Positions 1-8,513 are shown, numbered from the stretch's first letter. The stretch is 64,000 bases of DNA from JBAZLV01 sp041650055 (GCA_041650055.1 JBAZLV010000004.1:39194-103193), one strand, 5' to 3'. Notes: generated by a model not told the origin, from the sequence alone. Program-made: numbers and translations.

Positions 1-157
1 CGGGATCGGTTTTCCTGAGTTGCGCATACAGGTCCTCAGCACTCACATGTTTTTTTGCCTTGAGGAAAACCTCTAGGATTCGTTCCCGTTGGACCGTCAA
101 CCGGAGCCCTTGTCCTGCAAGAAATTGAGATAATTGTTTTTGCGGCTTGTTCTGCAT
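1..157 (-). CDS. Fur-family transcriptional regulator, N-terminal fragment
   Basis: Reading leftward from the ATG at 157, the 52 visible residues begin MQNKPQKQLSQFL and contain LTVQRERILEVFL and HVSAEDLYAQLRK. This is the winged-helix start of the Fur family (T-x-QR-x2-IL, then a helix with H-x-SAE-x-LY). The gene runs off the left edge, so the metal sites and dimer domain are not visible and Fur, Zur, PerR and similar members cannot be told apart. An AAGGAG motif lies only 2 nt before this ATG, which is unusually tight. It follows the terminator of the envelope operon on the same strand, so it is probably its own transcription unit. Confidence 0.8.
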   Translation of the reverse strand, partial: MQNKPQKQLSQFLAGQGLRLTVQRERILEVFLKAKKHVSAEDLYAQLRKTDP

Positions 158-225
158 AGCTCCTTCTTGAGAATGATTTTCAATAAGATTTGTACCATCA
201 TCCCGCCTTTCTGTCAACAGAAAAC

Positions 226-259
226 AAAAAGGCCCTCTTTAAATACAAGAGGGCCTTTT
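226..259 (-). terminator. Rho-independent terminator of the envelope operon
   Basis: A 13 bp GC-rich hairpin (AAGAGGGCCTTTT at 247-259 against AAAAAGGCCCTCTT at 226-239) with a 7 nt loop is followed, reading leftward, by TTTTTGTTTTC. It lies just after the stop of the FecR-domain gene and before the Fur-family gene. Confidence 0.85.
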
Positions 260-285
260 CAAGGATATACCAGAATAAGTTTCTT

Positions 286-1044
286 TTACAATTTCATCAG
301 TGCATCCTGCTTCTGATTCCAGAGAAGCCACTCATCCGTTTCACTACTCGGATCAAATTTTTGCGGTTTTGAAGCAGTGCCGTCCGGTGTCACCGTGACC
401 TGCTGCATGGCCATGACAATAACCGTCCATTCCTGCATGGCTACCTCATGATACGGCGGCGGAACCGCATGAGGCCCGGGTACTTGTTTCGGTCTCGATA
501 GTCCGGCCTGCGGTTGCGTTGCTTCCGGCTTCGGCGTCCCGGAAACAGATACCGAACCTTCATACACTCGGAACAGAGAACTTGCATCCGGTTCAATAGT
601 CACTCCGTACACCGTGCCCCGGACTCCGGCGACTGCATTCGAAGTCTCCACCGCGACTGCTGACTTCGGGGTCGTCAGTTTTTTTACCTGTGCCCAGAGT
701 TTTCCCATGAAAAGGCTGATTTTGAAATGCTTGTCCTTTGTTCCTTTATCATAGGACAACTCCTGGATTCTGAATGAAGAAGCCTCGGCAAATCGCATGA
801 CTGTCCGGTCAGGGAAACGAATTGCAAGCCGTGCGCCTTTTTCCACGGTCACCGAATCGTGCCTGGCTAGTTTGTCGCCGATCTTCAGTATCCGGCCTTC
901 AGGATTGGCTGCGGAAACCGTCCGGACGGTGCCGGTAACCATGCTCACAACCGCATTTTTCGGCCCTTGCTCCGCGATGGAAACCAGTGGATAACCTGAA
1001 AGCAATCCAACCATGCAGAGGCTCAACACAATCTGTTTCATCAT
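286..1044 (-). CDS. Exported FecR-domain protein
   Basis: This 252-residue protein has an N-terminal signal peptide (MMKQIVLSLCMVGLLSG..., predicted cut near AEQ). A FecR domain follows at about residues 35-150, including VTGTVRTVSA, RHDSVTVEKGARLAIRFPD and the typical end SNAVAGVRGTVYGV. The C-terminal third is Pro/Gln-rich without recognisable fold. Unlike classical FecR it has no sigma-regulator N-terminus or TonB-dependent receptor partner, so it belongs to the large group of periplasmic FecR-fold proteins of unknown ligand. The start at 1044 has GGAG 6 nt upstream; a GTG at 1056 is possible. It is the last gene of the leftward envelope operon, 13 nt after the CsgG-like gene. Confidence 0.8.
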   Translation of the reverse strand: MMKQIVLSLCMVGLLSGYPLVSIAEQGPKNAVVSMVTGTVRTVSAANPEGRILKIGDKLARHDSVTVEKGARLAIRFPDRTVMRFAEASSFRIQELSYDKGTKDKHFKISLFMGKLWAQVKKLTTPKSAVAVETSNAVAGVRGTVYGVTIEPDASSLFRVYEGSVSVSGTPKPEATQPQAGLSRPKQVPGPHAVPPPYHEVAMQEWTVIVMAMQQVTVTPDGTASKPQKFDPSSETDEWLLWNQKQDALMKL

Positions 1045-1057
1045 GTTTTTCTCCACG

Positions 1058-2029
1058 TTACTGAATGCTTACTTTTACGATGTCGCCAGTCTTAAAGCCC
1101 TGGCCTGATCGAGATTGAGCCACAGAGAGATCCATGTCCGCGCCAAGATCATTTTTAATCACCAGGGCCGTGCCGATCAAATCTTCCATGGTTCCCAGTC
1201 TTTGCTTGGTCTCCGGATCGATGATCTCTTCACCTGCGCGGTACACATCGAGCTTGTCACCTACGTTCAACCCTGATTTCTGACCAGCATTAATGTACAA
1301 ACTGGTGCCGGAAACTTTGGCGACCCGTCCGCTCCATTTCCGGGTCCCAAGTTGTTTCATCATGTTGACCATGCCTTTGGTAAGGGCATCCCGCAGCGCG
1401 CCGTCACGCAATGACGTGTCATAGCCTGCCTTGCTGCCGGCTCCCAGGAAGGTCGAGGTTTTTTTATCGTAGATCCCGGTTCCGGAATCAGCCAGTATCT
1501 GAACACCGGTTGATGTGTCGACAATGCGATAGTCGACAGTCACGGATGCAATCTGTTTTTTGCTCTTGCCGAGAATATAGTCGCTGCCCTCTTCTGTTTC
1601 GGCGTATGCTGTAACCGCTCCGGTGACAATCGCGTTCAACCCCATGACCTGTCCCATTCTGGCTGCGGTTTCAGGATTGATCGCACCGGTCGCTCCCATC
1701 CGCTGCTGGGCAAGGATTGACTGCATATCCTGCTGCGGAACAACGATAAACCGGCCTGTTTTTTGAAGAATCGTACCCAGAATATCGGCTGCTGCTTCAC
1801 CAATACCCAGAACCCGGGAAGGCGTTCTATTTTGGAAATTCACAACTCCAACCCTGAGTTTCGGGCCTCTATATTCGGATATGCTGCTGCTCGTAGGAAG
1901 CTGCTTCGTGGTATCCGTTAATGTAGGATCATCCTTGACTGCTCCTGACGTGGTCGGACTGCATCCGGTTGCAATCATGCCAAGGACTACAAAAATGCTT
2001 ATGCCAAAAAAAACCATACTTTTTTTCAT
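1058..2029 (-). CDS. CsgG/HfaB-family outer-membrane lipoprotein
   Basis: The 323-residue product has a lipoprotein signal with lipobox IATGC (Cys23). A CsgG-type domain follows: RVGVVNFQNRT, IGEAAADILGTILQKTGRF, VVPQQDM, then GLNAIVTGAVTAYAETEEG. CsgG proteins form a nonameric outer-membrane channel for curli, and HfaB and FlgT-like relatives act in holdfast or flagellar assembly. No CsgA, CsgB or CsgE is present here, so curli secretion is not implied. The last 100 residues carry a small beta-rich domain (INAGQKSGLNVGDKLDVYRAG, like the FlgT C-terminal domain). The start at 2029 is chosen because GGGGAGG precedes it and the signal peptide begins there. Its neighbours are a GNA1162-like lipoprotein upstream and a FecR protein downstream. 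Confidence 0.85.
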   Translation of the reverse strand: MKKSMVFFGISIFVVLGMIATGCSPTTSGAVKDDPTLTDTTKQLPTSSSISEYRGPKLRVGVVNFQNRTPSRVLGIGEAAADILGTILQKTGRFIVVPQQDMQSILAQQRMGATGAINPETAARMGQVMGLNAIVTGAVTAYAETEEGSDYILGKSKKQIASVTVDYRIVDTSTGVQILADSGTGIYDKKTSTFLGAGSKAGYDTSLRDGALRDALTKGMVNMMKQLGTRKWSGRVAKVSGTSLYINAGQKSGLNVGDKLDVYRAGEEIIDPETKQRLGTMEDLIGTALVIKNDLGADMDLSVAQSRSGQGFKTGDIVKVSIQ

Positions 2030-2078
2030 TCGTTCCTCCCCTGTATAAAAAATCAAATCATGAATATGAAGAATAGAG

Positions 2079-2852
2079 CTAAAACGTCTTCAGCGGTGCA
2101 TTGGGATTCACCGGTTTGCTGCTGCTTATGCCGAAAGACCCTGGTCCCCACGGTACGTTGCTCGATATCCGTTCGACCAGTTGTGTTGATTCGTAATCAA
2201 GATGAATCCCAATCGCTTTTGTGATCAGCTTCACACCTAAACTTATGGCAAATGATTTCGTGATATCTTCCGTACCTGTGGTGCCTTGATAAAGAGTTAT
2301 CCACGGCACTTCGTTGTCTCGTGAATCAAATATTTTTGCCACCACCGCTGTAGCACCTCCTGCTTTTCCCTTCATATATACTTCACTTTTGACGCCAAGT
2401 CCCTGTTGGAACAGAGTTACACCCGTTTGCGTATTCACCAGTTTGAATTTTGCACGAACCTTCCTTACATTATAGGCTCCAGTCGTTACTTCATCAAAAT
2501 CCATTAACGTGCCGTACAATATCCCTTCAACATCGAGTGTCTTGCCCAGTTCCTGCGGTGTTGTCATATCCAGCTGGCCGCCTAATGTTATGCCCATCTG
2601 ATCCCGAAGGATCTGATCCGTTGCTTTGATATCCATGACAACATACGATCGGCGCTCCAATGCTTTTACCATTTTCTTGCGGACGACATCCGGGCCTTCA
2701 ACATCAGCGGTATCGTTCCGCATCGGAAGAACAGCAACCCGTTTAAGCGGGTTATTTACATCACAATAAAGAGGAACTTGACGGGATACTGAACATGCCG
2801 TCAGCATAATCATCACGGATATCAATGCGTACGGGATTGTTCTTTTTCGCAT
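2079..2852 (-). CDS. GNA1162/DUF799-like lipoprotein
   Basis: This 257-residue protein begins with a short lipoprotein signal, MRKRTIPYAL...LTAC (Cys20). The body reads KRVAVLPMRNDTADVEGPDVVRKKM, VMDIKATDQILRDQMGITLGGQL, then LGKTLDVEGILYGTLMDFDEVTTGAYNVRKVRAKFKLV (in parts). This fits the DUF799/GNA1162 group, which shares the CsgG-like fold and commonly sits next to CsgG homologues. The start at 2852 has GAGG 14 nt upstream and gives a clean signal sequence. It lies 19 nt after the LPP20 gene and 49 nt before the CsgG-like gene, so the three lipoproteins probably assemble together in the envelope. The family name is from memory. Confidence 0.7.
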   Translation of the reverse strand: MRKRTIPYALISVMIMLTACSVSRQVPLYCDVNNPLKRVAVLPMRNDTADVEGPDVVRKKMVKALERRSYVVMDIKATDQILRDQMGITLGGQLDMTTPQELGKTLDVEGILYGTLMDFDEVTTGAYNVRKVRAKFKLVNTQTGVTLFQQGLGVKSEVYMKGKAGGATAVVAKIFDSRDNEVPWITLYQGTTGTEDITKSFAISLGVKLITKAIGIHLDYESTQLVERISSNVPWGPGSFGISSSKPVNPNAPLKTF

Positions 2853-2871
2853 GGAGACTCGTACCTCAAAA

Positions 2872-3954
2872 TTAGTACACAATAATCACTCTGCAATATT
2901 GAAGAAAATTATTCTGACTGTTCAAACGGCGAAGCATCTCAGCATCAGCGGCGCCTACCACAATGTCCGTTTTTCCTTTGCCGGATGCTCCCGTAGCCTT
3001 GATCACCGCCGGATTGTCCGTCACCCGGAAATTATGAGCAGCAGCCTGCACTTCTTTCGCATAACCGGCAGCTCCCTGTTCAACAACATTCGTCCTGGTC
3101 ACGATCTTGCCCACGTAAATTTCCTGTCCCTGAGGATCCAGGATTCGTGGCAAAAGAGCCGGTCGAAGTCCGGTGCCGCGCCCATCAATAACCACACCGG
3201 TAGCAACGCCACCTTTAAAATCAATGGTTGGTTCAGAAGCAGGCAGTGATGGTTGTACTGGTTCAACCTTCTTTTCAGGCTCAACGGATGGTATGGATGG
3301 CAATTCTTTCTTTTGAGAATCACTCACGGGTGGAGAAGGCTCTTCTTTTTTGCCGGGGCCAGCAGGAACCGGAGTTGCGGATCCGGAATCAGGGCGTTTT
3401 TCAGGAACTGATGGTGTAATCCCTGGTTTTGAAGGTGGTACGGGTTCGGGCTGAGGTTGTATAATTGTGGGTTTCCGGGACGGAATTGAAATACCGCCGA
3501 ATGTCTGGGGCACAAGCGTATCCAGAAACGCTCCCTGAATGGGTATTGCAACCTGTACTTCAACCGATCCATCGGAAAAATAATCGGTCTTCACCACTCG
3601 TGCTCCCTGTACAATGCCTTCCACTCTTGTCCGAATAACATCATTTTTAACCAGAACATTTTCGACCACGGTCTCTGAATCTATCCTGACGCCCTGGATA
3701 ACCTCGAGAAGATTCCTGATCGCAACAAGAAATCCTGCCCGTTCGGTCATGGCCCGGGCTTGTGCCGGATTAACCGCGAGCCGTGAAGGAACACCGATGC
3801 CGGTTGCCATAATTTCGCCGGTCGTCCAGTTGATCCGGCCGGAATTCGTTGTTTCAATCGCATCTCCGGGAGTGGTTTGTTGTGCAAATGCAGAAAAACA
3901 GAATAAGAACGCCAGTACCACTGCATAAAAAGCGATTAACAATGATTTGTACAT
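2872..3954 (-). CDS. LPP20-family exported protein with proline-rich linker
   Basis: The 360-residue product has a signal peptide of about 24 residues (no lipobox Cys; cut near AFAQ). An LPP20-type domain covers about residues 30-150, with GRINWTTGEIMATGIGVPS, ARAMTERAGFLVAIRNLLE and GVRIDSETVVENVLV. A roughly 75-residue Pro/Lys/Glu-rich linker follows, then a C-terminal domain (GVVIDGRGTGLRPALLPRIL ... QYCRVIIVY). The same two domains without the long linker form the paralogue at 6727-7578. Relatives include FlgP, which supports the flagellar outer-membrane disc, but no flagellar genes are nearby. The start at 3954 has GAGGAG 7 nt upstream. The linker would let the C-terminal domain reach across the periplasm (inference). 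Confidence 0.75.
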   Translation of the reverse strand: MYKSLLIAFYAVVLAFLFCFSAFAQQTTPGDAIETTNSGRINWTTGEIMATGIGVPSRLAVNPAQARAMTERAGFLVAIRNLLEVIQGVRIDSETVVENVLVKNDVIRTRVEGIVQGARVVKTDYFSDGSVEVQVAIPIQGAFLDTLVPQTFGGISIPSRKPTIIQPQPEPVPPSKPGITPSVPEKRPDSGSATPVPAGPGKKEEPSPPVSDSQKKELPSIPSVEPEKKVEPVQPSLPASEPTIDFKGGVATGVVIDGRGTGLRPALLPRILDPQGQEIYVGKIVTRTNVVEQGAAGYAKEVQAAAHNFRVTDNPAVIKATGASGKGKTDIVVGAADAEMLRRLNSQNNFLQYCRVIIVY

Positions 3955-4028
3955 TGTCATCTCCTCATGAATGACCATCTGAGATTCGTCATGCTCATGA
4001 AAATGGGCATCCCGTAACAAGCAAAACT

Positions 4029-4050
4029 GGATTCCCGCTTTCGCGGGAAA
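4029..4050. repeat. dRS3-like palindrome in intergenic gap
   Basis: The segment reads ATTCCC-N8-GGGAAA (4031-4050). This is the format of the ATTCCC-N8-GGGAAT repeats known as dRS3 in Neisseria and of similar short intergenic repeats in many genomes. It sits between the transglutaminase-like and LPP20 genes. A better copy is at 57236-57255. Confidence 0.6.
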
Positions 4051-4081
4051 GACGACTTAGTGGGCTTCATTTAGCCCCTCA

Positions 4082-5464
4082 TCACTTCACAACAAAATCA
4101 AGACGCATTTCTTTTCCGGAATGTACATCTACCGTGCCAGAAGAAACTTCTCTGTCATTCCGAAGAACTGATACTTTGTAGGACCCCGGCGCAAGACCTT
4201 CGATCCTGTAGGAACCCTTGTCAATCGAGATACCGTAGCTTACCGTGCCTTCCCGGTAGAATACATCTCCATCATCAACCGGTTTGCCCGATGCATCGCG
4301 AACGTTTCCGAAAATGACCCCGCCCGGATTGAGCGCTGTATCAAATCGGTAAGTCCGGCCTTTTTCGATCTGAATTTCTCGTGATGATTTTGAGAACCCT
4401 TTGCCTTTCAGTTCAATACGGTGTTTCCCTGAATCGGAGACGGCAACCGAATACGTTCCATTTGCAAAAGAGTTGGGAGTTCCTTTGCCGTCTTTCCATA
4501 CGACAACGGTTCCCTCGGGTACAAAATTCCCCGAAGTGTCTGTTACCTTTCCAGTAACAATAGCCGCGTATTGCCGGTCATCCATTCTCCGGCCAAGCCG
4601 TTTTATCTTTGGGACCGGGAGAATGTCTGCCATTCGCGTTTTATCTTTATTCTCTACAATGGTATAAAACGTCGCCTTGTCGACATCAAGATAACCGCCG
4701 GAATAATATCCAGGCATGGTTTCTCCGTCCACTCGCAGAATGATATGAAAAGGATCGACAAAATTATGTGAATGCTCGGCATCGGAAAACGTCCAGCCCA
4801 AATCAGGATAATATACTTCAAGATACGCATGAAATCCGCCATCATTTACCTTCACTCCCCAATACTCTTTCGAAAAACCCCACTCATATCCCGGAGGCAG
4901 ATATCCGTGTGCAACGCGCGCGGGAATTCCTGCTGCACGGATGAGCGCCACCGCAAGATTTGAATATCCCACACAATATGCTTTTTTATACTTGAGAGCT
5001 GAAACAGCATCTGCAGGAACCGTCAGGCTTGCATCAAAGGTCAGGGTATCGGCAATCCAGGAGAGGATGGAATTCACTGCTTCATGTGCATATCCGCTGC
5101 CTCGTGTAATCTCGGATGCCAGCCGGACAATTGACGGATGCTGTGACTGTCGGTCTTTTTCCGGAGCAAGGTACTGTGCAAGAGAAGAAGAAATCGATGC
5201 AGATTGAATCGGAAATTGAACCCGTGTTTTCAAAGGTGACATGCGGGAAGTTACGGTTACCCGCTTGCTGAATTCATCGAGGATAACGACTTTCTGTTCA
5301 AACGATTCATTCGAGTAATTCGGAATAAATGCGACCCCGCGAGGATTTACAATGTCATAGACAACCGTGTGCTCTCCTTCAAGCACAATCAACCCGGCCT
5401 CTGTAGCAGGGACAAGGAGAAGGATCAATAAAACGGTGAGCAATGATATGCGTAGAGGGTTCAT
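4082..5464 (-). CDS. Exported transglutaminase-like protein with Ig-like repeats
   Basis: This 460-residue protein has a signal peptide of about 23 residues. A transglutaminase/protease-like core spans about residues 120-240, with all three catalytic positions visible: Cys164 in AYCVGYSN, His212 in GGFHAYLEVYYPDLGW and Asp228 in TFSDAEH. Two carboxypeptidase-regulatory-like beta-sandwich repeats follow (about 303-375, GKVTDTSGNFVPEGTVVVW; about 380-460, GNVRDASGKPVDDGDVFY). Bacterial members act as periplasmic cysteine proteases or cross-linking enzymes; the substrate here is unknown. Its place within a lipoprotein operon suggests it processes or cross-links an envelope component (inference). 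No clear ribosome site precedes the ATG; a hairpin at 5476-5500 lies just upstream. Confidence 0.8.
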   Translation of the reverse strand: MNPLRISLLTVLLILLLVPATEAGLIVLEGEHTVVYDIVNPRGVAFIPNYSNESFEQKVVILDEFSKRVTVTSRMSPLKTRVQFPIQSASISSSLAQYLAPEKDRQSQHPSIVRLASEITRGSGYAHEAVNSILSWIADTLTFDASLTVPADAVSALKYKKAYCVGYSNLAVALIRAAGIPARVAHGYLPPGYEWGFSKEYWGVKVNDGGFHAYLEVYYPDLGWTFSDAEHSHNFVDPFHIILRVDGETMPGYYSGGYLDVDKATFYTIVENKDKTRMADILPVPKIKRLGRRMDDRQYAAIVTGKVTDTSGNFVPEGTVVVWKDGKGTPNSFANGTYSVAVSDSGKHRIELKGKGFSKSSREIQIEKGRTYRFDTALNPGGVIFGNVRDASGKPVDDGDVFYREGTVSYGISIDKGSYRIEGLAPGSYKVSVLRNDREVSSGTVDVHSGKEMRLDFVVK

Positions 5465-5475
5465 AAGAAGAAACC

Positions 5476-5500
5476 GCCGCTCCCCGAAAACAGGAGCGGC
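5476..5500 (-). terminator. Intercistronic hairpin, possible processing or weak terminator
   Basis: An 8 bp perfect stem (GCCGCTCC / GGAGCGGC) with a 9 nt loop lies between the TPR-SLH stop and the next start. Only GGTTTCTTC follows it leftward, so it is a weak terminator or an mRNA stabiliser within the operon. Confidence 0.4.
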
Positions 5501-5513
5501 AATATCCAGATCA

Positions 5514-6680
5514 TTAGAATTTCAGTTGATCTTTGAATGCACGGATCGCGAGCAGCGCATCAGCGCCTGAGACGAAATCCATTCCATGAAATTCACCGGT
5601 CGCTTTGTCAGCCTCCAGGAATCCGCGGGATGTGGTGACCATGATCGCATTGAATGCATAATGATCATTCCGGACTTCAGGGAACGGAGAAGTGGCTCCG
5701 AGAAACTTGGTGGCAAGCTTTTCATCACCCGTTACTTTGATCAGAAGGTCCTCAAGCATAAGCGCAAACTCAGTCTTGGTGATGAGTTTATCCGGTTCAA
5801 ATAAATGGTTGGGACCTGCTTCAAGTCCGCGAATCCTGAGATGCAGGACCGATTCGATGCTCGGCCTGAGCCAGTTGTCTGAAATGTCTGTTGCAGCCGG
5901 CATAGAAACGGTTTTATCCGGTGAAAACCGGTTGGTTGATTCCGTCGGCGGTTTAAATGCTGTATCGTAGACTTTGATCCCCCGCTTGGTAAACAGTTTT
6001 TCCAGATTCATTTCCTGATCAAACAAGGCTGCAACATCAGCGCGATCTATCTTCTGGATCAAGGCAATCTTTTTCCCGATCTCTGTGCCTGGCGCGGCTC
6101 GCTGAATTTTTTGAATCGTTGCCCATTCCGCATTTGCCTGTCCGGTAAATTCCTTGTTTATTTCCAGCACCTTCTTAAACATACCCGCTGCCTTGTCAAA
6201 ATCAAGAGCGGTCATATCAGCCATACCCATATAATAATGGAGCGGAGCGCTGTTCGGCTCTTTTTCGATTGCATTGGAAAATTCGTTCTCAGCTTTTTTG
6301 AGCAGCGTGGCTGCTTTGGCTTGTTCCTTGCTCATCTGCATGGTAAACAGTCTGATCATTCCTATGCGGGATTCAATTCCCTGATCATACTGTTTCGCTT
6401 TGGACATTACTGCAAACGCCTGAGTAAAATCCGCTTCTTTGCCAAGAACCAGTCCTTTTCCGATATAACCAAGCGGCCCTGCAGGCGCAAGATCGATTGC
6501 ACGGTTAAATTCACGATGCGCTTCAGCGAGCTGGTCTTTTTCCAGATATTTCAAACCCTGAGCATAATGGTATTCAGGAGTATCCATAACTGAGGTAGAA
6601 GGAGCGGCCTTCTGACTGCATCCATAAGCTGCAAGCACAACCACTGCCAAAACTGCTATCAATCGTTTCATGGGTATCAT
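5514..6680 (-). CDS. TPR lipoprotein with C-terminal SLH-like domain
   Basis: The 388-residue product has a lipoprotein-type signal ending YGCSQ. TPR-like helices follow at about residues 33-180 (YHYAQGLKYLEKDQLAEAHREF, split; later SNAIEKEPNSAPLHYYMGMA). The C-terminal half resembles S-layer-homology segments: LITKTEFALMLEDLLIKV, FPEVRNDHYAFNAIMVTTSRG, FVSGADALLAI. SLH domains usually tether proteins to cell-wall polymers, so their presence on a lipoprotein of a double-membrane cell suggests peptidoglycan or periplasmic anchoring (inference). GGAGG lies 6 nt before the ATG at 6680. It is the second gene of the operon, after an LPP20 paralogue. Confidence 0.75.
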   Translation of the reverse strand: MIPMKRLIAVLAVVVLAAYGCSQKAAPSTSVMDTPEYHYAQGLKYLEKDQLAEAHREFNRAIDLAPAGPLGYIGKGLVLGKEADFTQAFAVMSKAKQYDQGIESRIGMIRLFTMQMSKEQAKAATLLKKAENEFSNAIEKEPNSAPLHYYMGMADMTALDFDKAAGMFKKVLEINKEFTGQANAEWATIQKIQRAAPGTEIGKKIALIQKIDRADVAALFDQEMNLEKLFTKRGIKVYDTAFKPPTESTNRFSPDKTVSMPAATDISDNWLRPSIESVLHLRIRGLEAGPNHLFEPDKLITKTEFALMLEDLLIKVTGDEKLATKFLGATSPFPEVRNDHYAFNAIMVTTSRGFLEADKATGEFHGMDFVSGADALLAIRAFKDQLKF

Positions 6681-6726
6681 CATAAACCTCCGGGACCGTA
6701 TAAGAATCTTCCTAAGAGTCTAAAAA

Positions 6727-7578
6727 CTAATCAACCAGAACAATCACTCTGCACTTTTCAAGCATGCTCATATTTTCAGACGCACTTTGCAGCAAAGCAG
6801 CATCCGCATTGCTGATCACCATATCCACCCGTGAGTTGCCGGACACTTTCAATGCCTTAACCATGAGCGGCCTGTCCGCTACGCGGGAATTCGTTTTTGC
6901 AGCAGCCGGATCCTTCAAATAACCGACCATCCCTTCTCGAATGGCAAAATCGCGATTGATCCATGCAGATCCGTACACTTCCTTTCCATCCTCATTCAAA
7001 ATTTTCGGAGACATGGCAGGCCGTATGCCAAGCCCGCGTGCATCGACGATGAGACCCGTATAGAGCTGCCCGGGAATGCTCGACGTCGGGCTGCTCATAA
7101 TTCCCTGACCGGTGGTTTTCGGCATAAGTGTTTCAGCCAAGGCTCCGGTCAGTTTCATTCCGACCGTTACTTCAACTGAACCATCAGACATGTACTTCTT
7201 GTCCATGACTGTGGCTCCCTGGATAATGCCATTCACCTCGGTTTTGATCACGTCGCTCGAAACCATAAAATTCTCAATCGTGGTCGTTGCATCAACTCGT
7301 ACTCCTTTGATCGCTTCAAGCAGATTCCGGTACGCAACAACCTGGGCCGCCCGTTCAGCCATGCCTCGTGCCTGAGCAGAACTTGTCGGCTGGGAAGGCG
7401 GAGCACCGATCCCGACCGCGGTTACCACATTCGTCGTCCAATCAATCTTGCCTGAGGAACCGCTTGATTCAACAACATCCTTGATAGTGCCTGCAAGCTG
7501 TGCTGAAGCATCTGATCCCGTAAAGCAGATACAAGCACATACAATAAAAGCAATAACCACAGTTTTCCATACATTCAT
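6727..7578 (-). CDS. LPP20-family exported protein, short paralogue
   Basis: This 283-residue protein has a signal peptide of about 26 residues (cut near ASAQ). Its LPP20-type domain (GKIDWTTNVVTAVGIGAPPS, GMAERAAQVVAYRNLLEAIK, GVRVDATTTIENFMV) and C-terminal domain (GLIVDARGLGIRPAMSPKIL ... MLEKCRVIVLVD) are collinear with the protein at 2872-3954 but lack its long proline linker. The two clearly arose by duplication. It is the promoter-proximal gene of the envelope operon. AGGAGG lies 8 nt before the ATG, and the leader from the predicted start is about 130 nt. Confidence 0.75.
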   Translation of the reverse strand: MNVWKTVVIAFIVCACICFTGSDASAQLAGTIKDVVESSGSSGKIDWTTNVVTAVGIGAPPSQPTSSAQARGMAERAAQVVAYRNLLEAIKGVRVDATTTIENFMVSSDVIKTEVNGIIQGATVMDKKYMSDGSVEVTVGMKLTGALAETLMPKTTGQGIMSSPTSSIPGQLYTGLIVDARGLGIRPAMSPKILNEDGKEVYGSAWINRDFAIREGMVGYLKDPAAAKTNSRVADRPLMVKALKVSGNSRVDMVISNADAALLQSASENMSMLEKCRVIVLVD

Positions 7579-7716
7579 TGCAATACCTCCTGATAGAGAA
7601 ACTCGATCCGATTTGTTGATGTCATATGTTTTATTTAAAAAACTTTAATTTTCAAAGATATATGGCACAGATAATAGTAAGATCGGAATAGAAGAATGGA
7701 TTAACATGTGCAATAA

Positions 7717-7745
7717 ACTATACCGAAGTCGATAAAAAATGTCAA
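7717..7745 (-). promoter_or_regulatory. Sigma-70-type promoter of the envelope operon
   Basis: TTGACA (7740-7745), a 17 nt spacer and TATAGT (7717-7722) read leftward. A transcript would begin near 7710, ahead of the seven-gene operon that ends at the terminator at 226-259. Confidence 0.75.
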
Positions 7746-7775
7746 TGTAAGTAATGACAAAAATGAAGCAAAAAC

Positions 7776-8513
7776 TTAGAATGCCCGTGCCAGGGTGCAT
7801 GCAATCACCTGAGATGCTCCGGCTTTTTTCAACACGCGGCTGCATTCATTCATGGTAGCTCCGCTCGTAAACACATCATCGATCAGGACCACGTTCTTTT
7901 CTGCTATGCGTCCAGGATAACGAAGATCAAACGCTCCTGCAACATTTTTGACCCGTTCTTCACCGCTCAGTTCAATCTGTGCTCGCGTCGGTCGTATCCT
8001 GAGAAGATTGTCATAGGAAAACGGGATCTCAAATGCCTTGTGTATTTCATAGACAAGAAGCAGTGATTGATTAAATCCTCTCTTCTTCAAGCGCATGACA
8101 TACAGCGGAACAGGAATCAGAACATCGACGTTTGCGAGGAGGCGAATATGTTGTGCCATCCATTTGCCAAGCGGTTTTCCAAGCGCCCTGCATGGCCTGT
8201 ATTTATATTGGTGAATTGCTTCACGAAGCGAACCCTCGAAATAACCAACTGCAAATGCCTGATCAAAATGAGGCGGGTGCAATCTGCATACTCCGCAAAT
8301 ATGCTCTGGACTGTGACGTAACGTCTCTTCCGATTCAAACAGCCTTCCGCATCGCGCGCATGCCGGCCCTTCGATAAATGAAAAATCATTCCAACAGGAA
8401 GAACACAGGTAGGGAGTAGAAAAATCGTCAACGAGTGAATTACAGTGCGAACAGCGCGTGGGAAAAATGCTATTCAAGATAGAGTTGGAAAAAAGGATTA
8501 TTCTGCTCATCAT
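7776..8513 (-). CDS. comF: ComF-family phosphoribosyltransferase-like protein
   Basis: The 245-residue protein matches ComF throughout. The N-terminal zinc-binding part has CSHC and CSSC pairs, then CARC and CGVC pairs. A phosphoribosyltransferase fold follows, with LIPVPLYVMRLKKRGFNQS, a NLLRIRPTRAQIELSGEERVKN-type motif (in part) and the PRPP-loop sequence VVLIDDVFTSGAT. ComF is needed for DNA uptake during natural transformation in several bacteria. No com genes are adjacent. No strong ribosome site is visible at 8513 or the next ATG at 8510. It is preceded by a hairpin that ends the upstream pair, so it likely has its own promoter. Confidence 0.9.
   Translation of the reverse strand: MMSRIILFSNSILNSIFPTRCSHCNSLVDDFSTPYLCSSCWNDFSFIEGPACARCGRLFESEETLRHSPEHICGVCRLHPPHFDQAFAVGYFEGSLREAIHQYKYRPCRALGKPLGKWMAQHIRLLANVDVLIPVPLYVMRLKKRGFNQSLLLVYEIHKAFEIPFSYDNLLRIRPTRAQIELSGEERVKNVAGAFDLRYPGRIAEKNVVLIDDVFTSGATMNECSRVLKKAGASQVIACTLARAF

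Noticed and set aside
1058..2029. Curli secretion system
   Set aside because: A CsgG-like protein is present but no CsgA, CsgB, CsgE or CsgF is seen, so curli cannot be claimed.
2851..3249. Plus-strand 132-codon frame
   Set aside because: It is antisense to the LPP20 gene, which has clear signal peptide and family motifs.
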